Assembly (NCBI GenBank): GCA_025936195.1
Contig: JAICTW010000212.1
Coordinates: 1-5,720 of the forward strand
DNA from: Flavisolibacter sp.
GTDB lineage: Bacteria; Bacteroidota; Bacteroidia; Chitinophagales; Chitinophagaceae
DNA: 5,720 nt
Direction of reading: 5' to 3'
The notes under the pieces were generated by a model. The model ran no database searches. It was not told where the DNA came from and was given only the letters and a program-made list of their open reading frames with translations. Of the stretch, positions 5,438 to 5,720 are shown piece after piece; the first letter of the stretch is position 1; every line of letters begins with the position of its first letter. A program made the translations under genes and the position numbers.

Positions 5438-5720
5438 TTATTGCGATAAACTTTTATTGGCAATGTAATGTTGAGTTGCCATCGCTCCGTTATTGATCAA
5501 AGTCGTTATGTCTTGCATAGGAAGCTTTCTTACTCTTGGAGCAACATTACCATCGCTGATGGAAACCGTTCTTTGCCAATCTTCTTTTGTCAGCGTTTGC
5601 CTGTTGAGATTTTCAATAATAATGTTGTAAAAAGCGCCTAAATAATCTTTTACCGAATTGATTTCAATAGGTGCTAAACTTTTACCGGAAAGATCATTTT
5701 GAATTTGATCCTCACGGTCA
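5438..5720 (-). CDS. Unrecognised protein, C-terminal 93 residues (partial at window edge)
   Basis: The minus strand carries an uninterrupted frame from the right edge to TAA at 5438-5440; the start lies outside the window. The visible end is mixed and hydrophilic, with predicted helices such as V-K-D-Y-L-G-A-F-Y-N-I-I-I-E-N-L (window positions about 5595-5650). Then come L-T-K-E-D-W-Q-R-T-V, R-V-R-K-L-P-M-Q-D-I, and the tail G-A-M-A-T-Q-H-Y-I-A-N-K. Codon choice resembles the neighbouring genes, and no overlapping frame on either strand gives a better protein, which supports it as coding. No membrane segment, Cys pair or catalytic motif is seen, and I do not recognise the family. It lies 56 bases upstream of the SDR start on the same strand, and the two might share a transcript. 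Confidence 0.7.
   Translation of the reverse strand, partial: DREDQIQNDLSGKSLAPIEINSVKDYLGAFYNIIIENLNRQTLTKEDWQRTVSISDGNVAPRVRKLPMQDITTLINNGAMATQHYIANKSLSQ

Overview
The window reads as chromosomal DNA from a Bacteroidota bacterium, most likely a Chitinophagaceae-like lineage. The reasons are the A-rich, Shine-Dalgarno-free gene starts, a promoter of the Bacteroidota type (TTTG, 20 bases, TACATTCG), a secreted lamin-tail-domain protein with a FlgD/gliding-type C-terminus, and moderate-to-low GC. I see no mobile element, CRISPR array, rRNA or tRNA. The lineage is an inference from these traits, not from a database comparison.

Layout, left to right. The 5' end of a GNAT acetyltransferase gene runs leftward off the edge (1-80, minus). 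It is divergent from tadA, the tRNA adenosine deaminase (242-679, plus). tadA converges with a 571-residue secreted protein carrying two lamin-tail domains (711-2426, minus). A 251-base intergenic region then leads into asd, aspartate-semialdehyde dehydrogenase (2678-3694, plus). asd converges on a small lipoprotein gene of unknown function (3768-4454, minus), and a hairpin terminator lies between them. A classical short-chain dehydrogenase/reductase (4545-5381, minus) and the 3' end of an unrecognised gene (5438-5720, minus) follow on the same strand and may be co-transcribed.

The genes are mostly unrelated housekeeping or accessory functions: tRNA wobble editing, aspartate-family amino acid synthesis, envelope proteins and one oxidoreductase. 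They do not form one pathway.

The most interesting part is the asd leader. A plausible promoter at 2468-2499 would start a transcript near 2505. The RNA contains a long hairpin (2521-2537 with 2566-2584, 17 pairs and two single-base bulges), and its loop carries GGAAGG. It then contains a perfect 9-bp intrinsic terminator with seven T's (2597-2626), 51 bases before the asd start codon. The loop GGAAGG can pair with the CCTTCC of the terminator's 5' arm, so a mutually exclusive antiterminator is possible. A 20-codon reading frame spans the hairpin and is rich in Lys, with Thr, Ile and Met, which are the end products of the Asd pathway. This resembles a transcription attenuator. The structure is read directly from the sequence; the regulatory role is inference.
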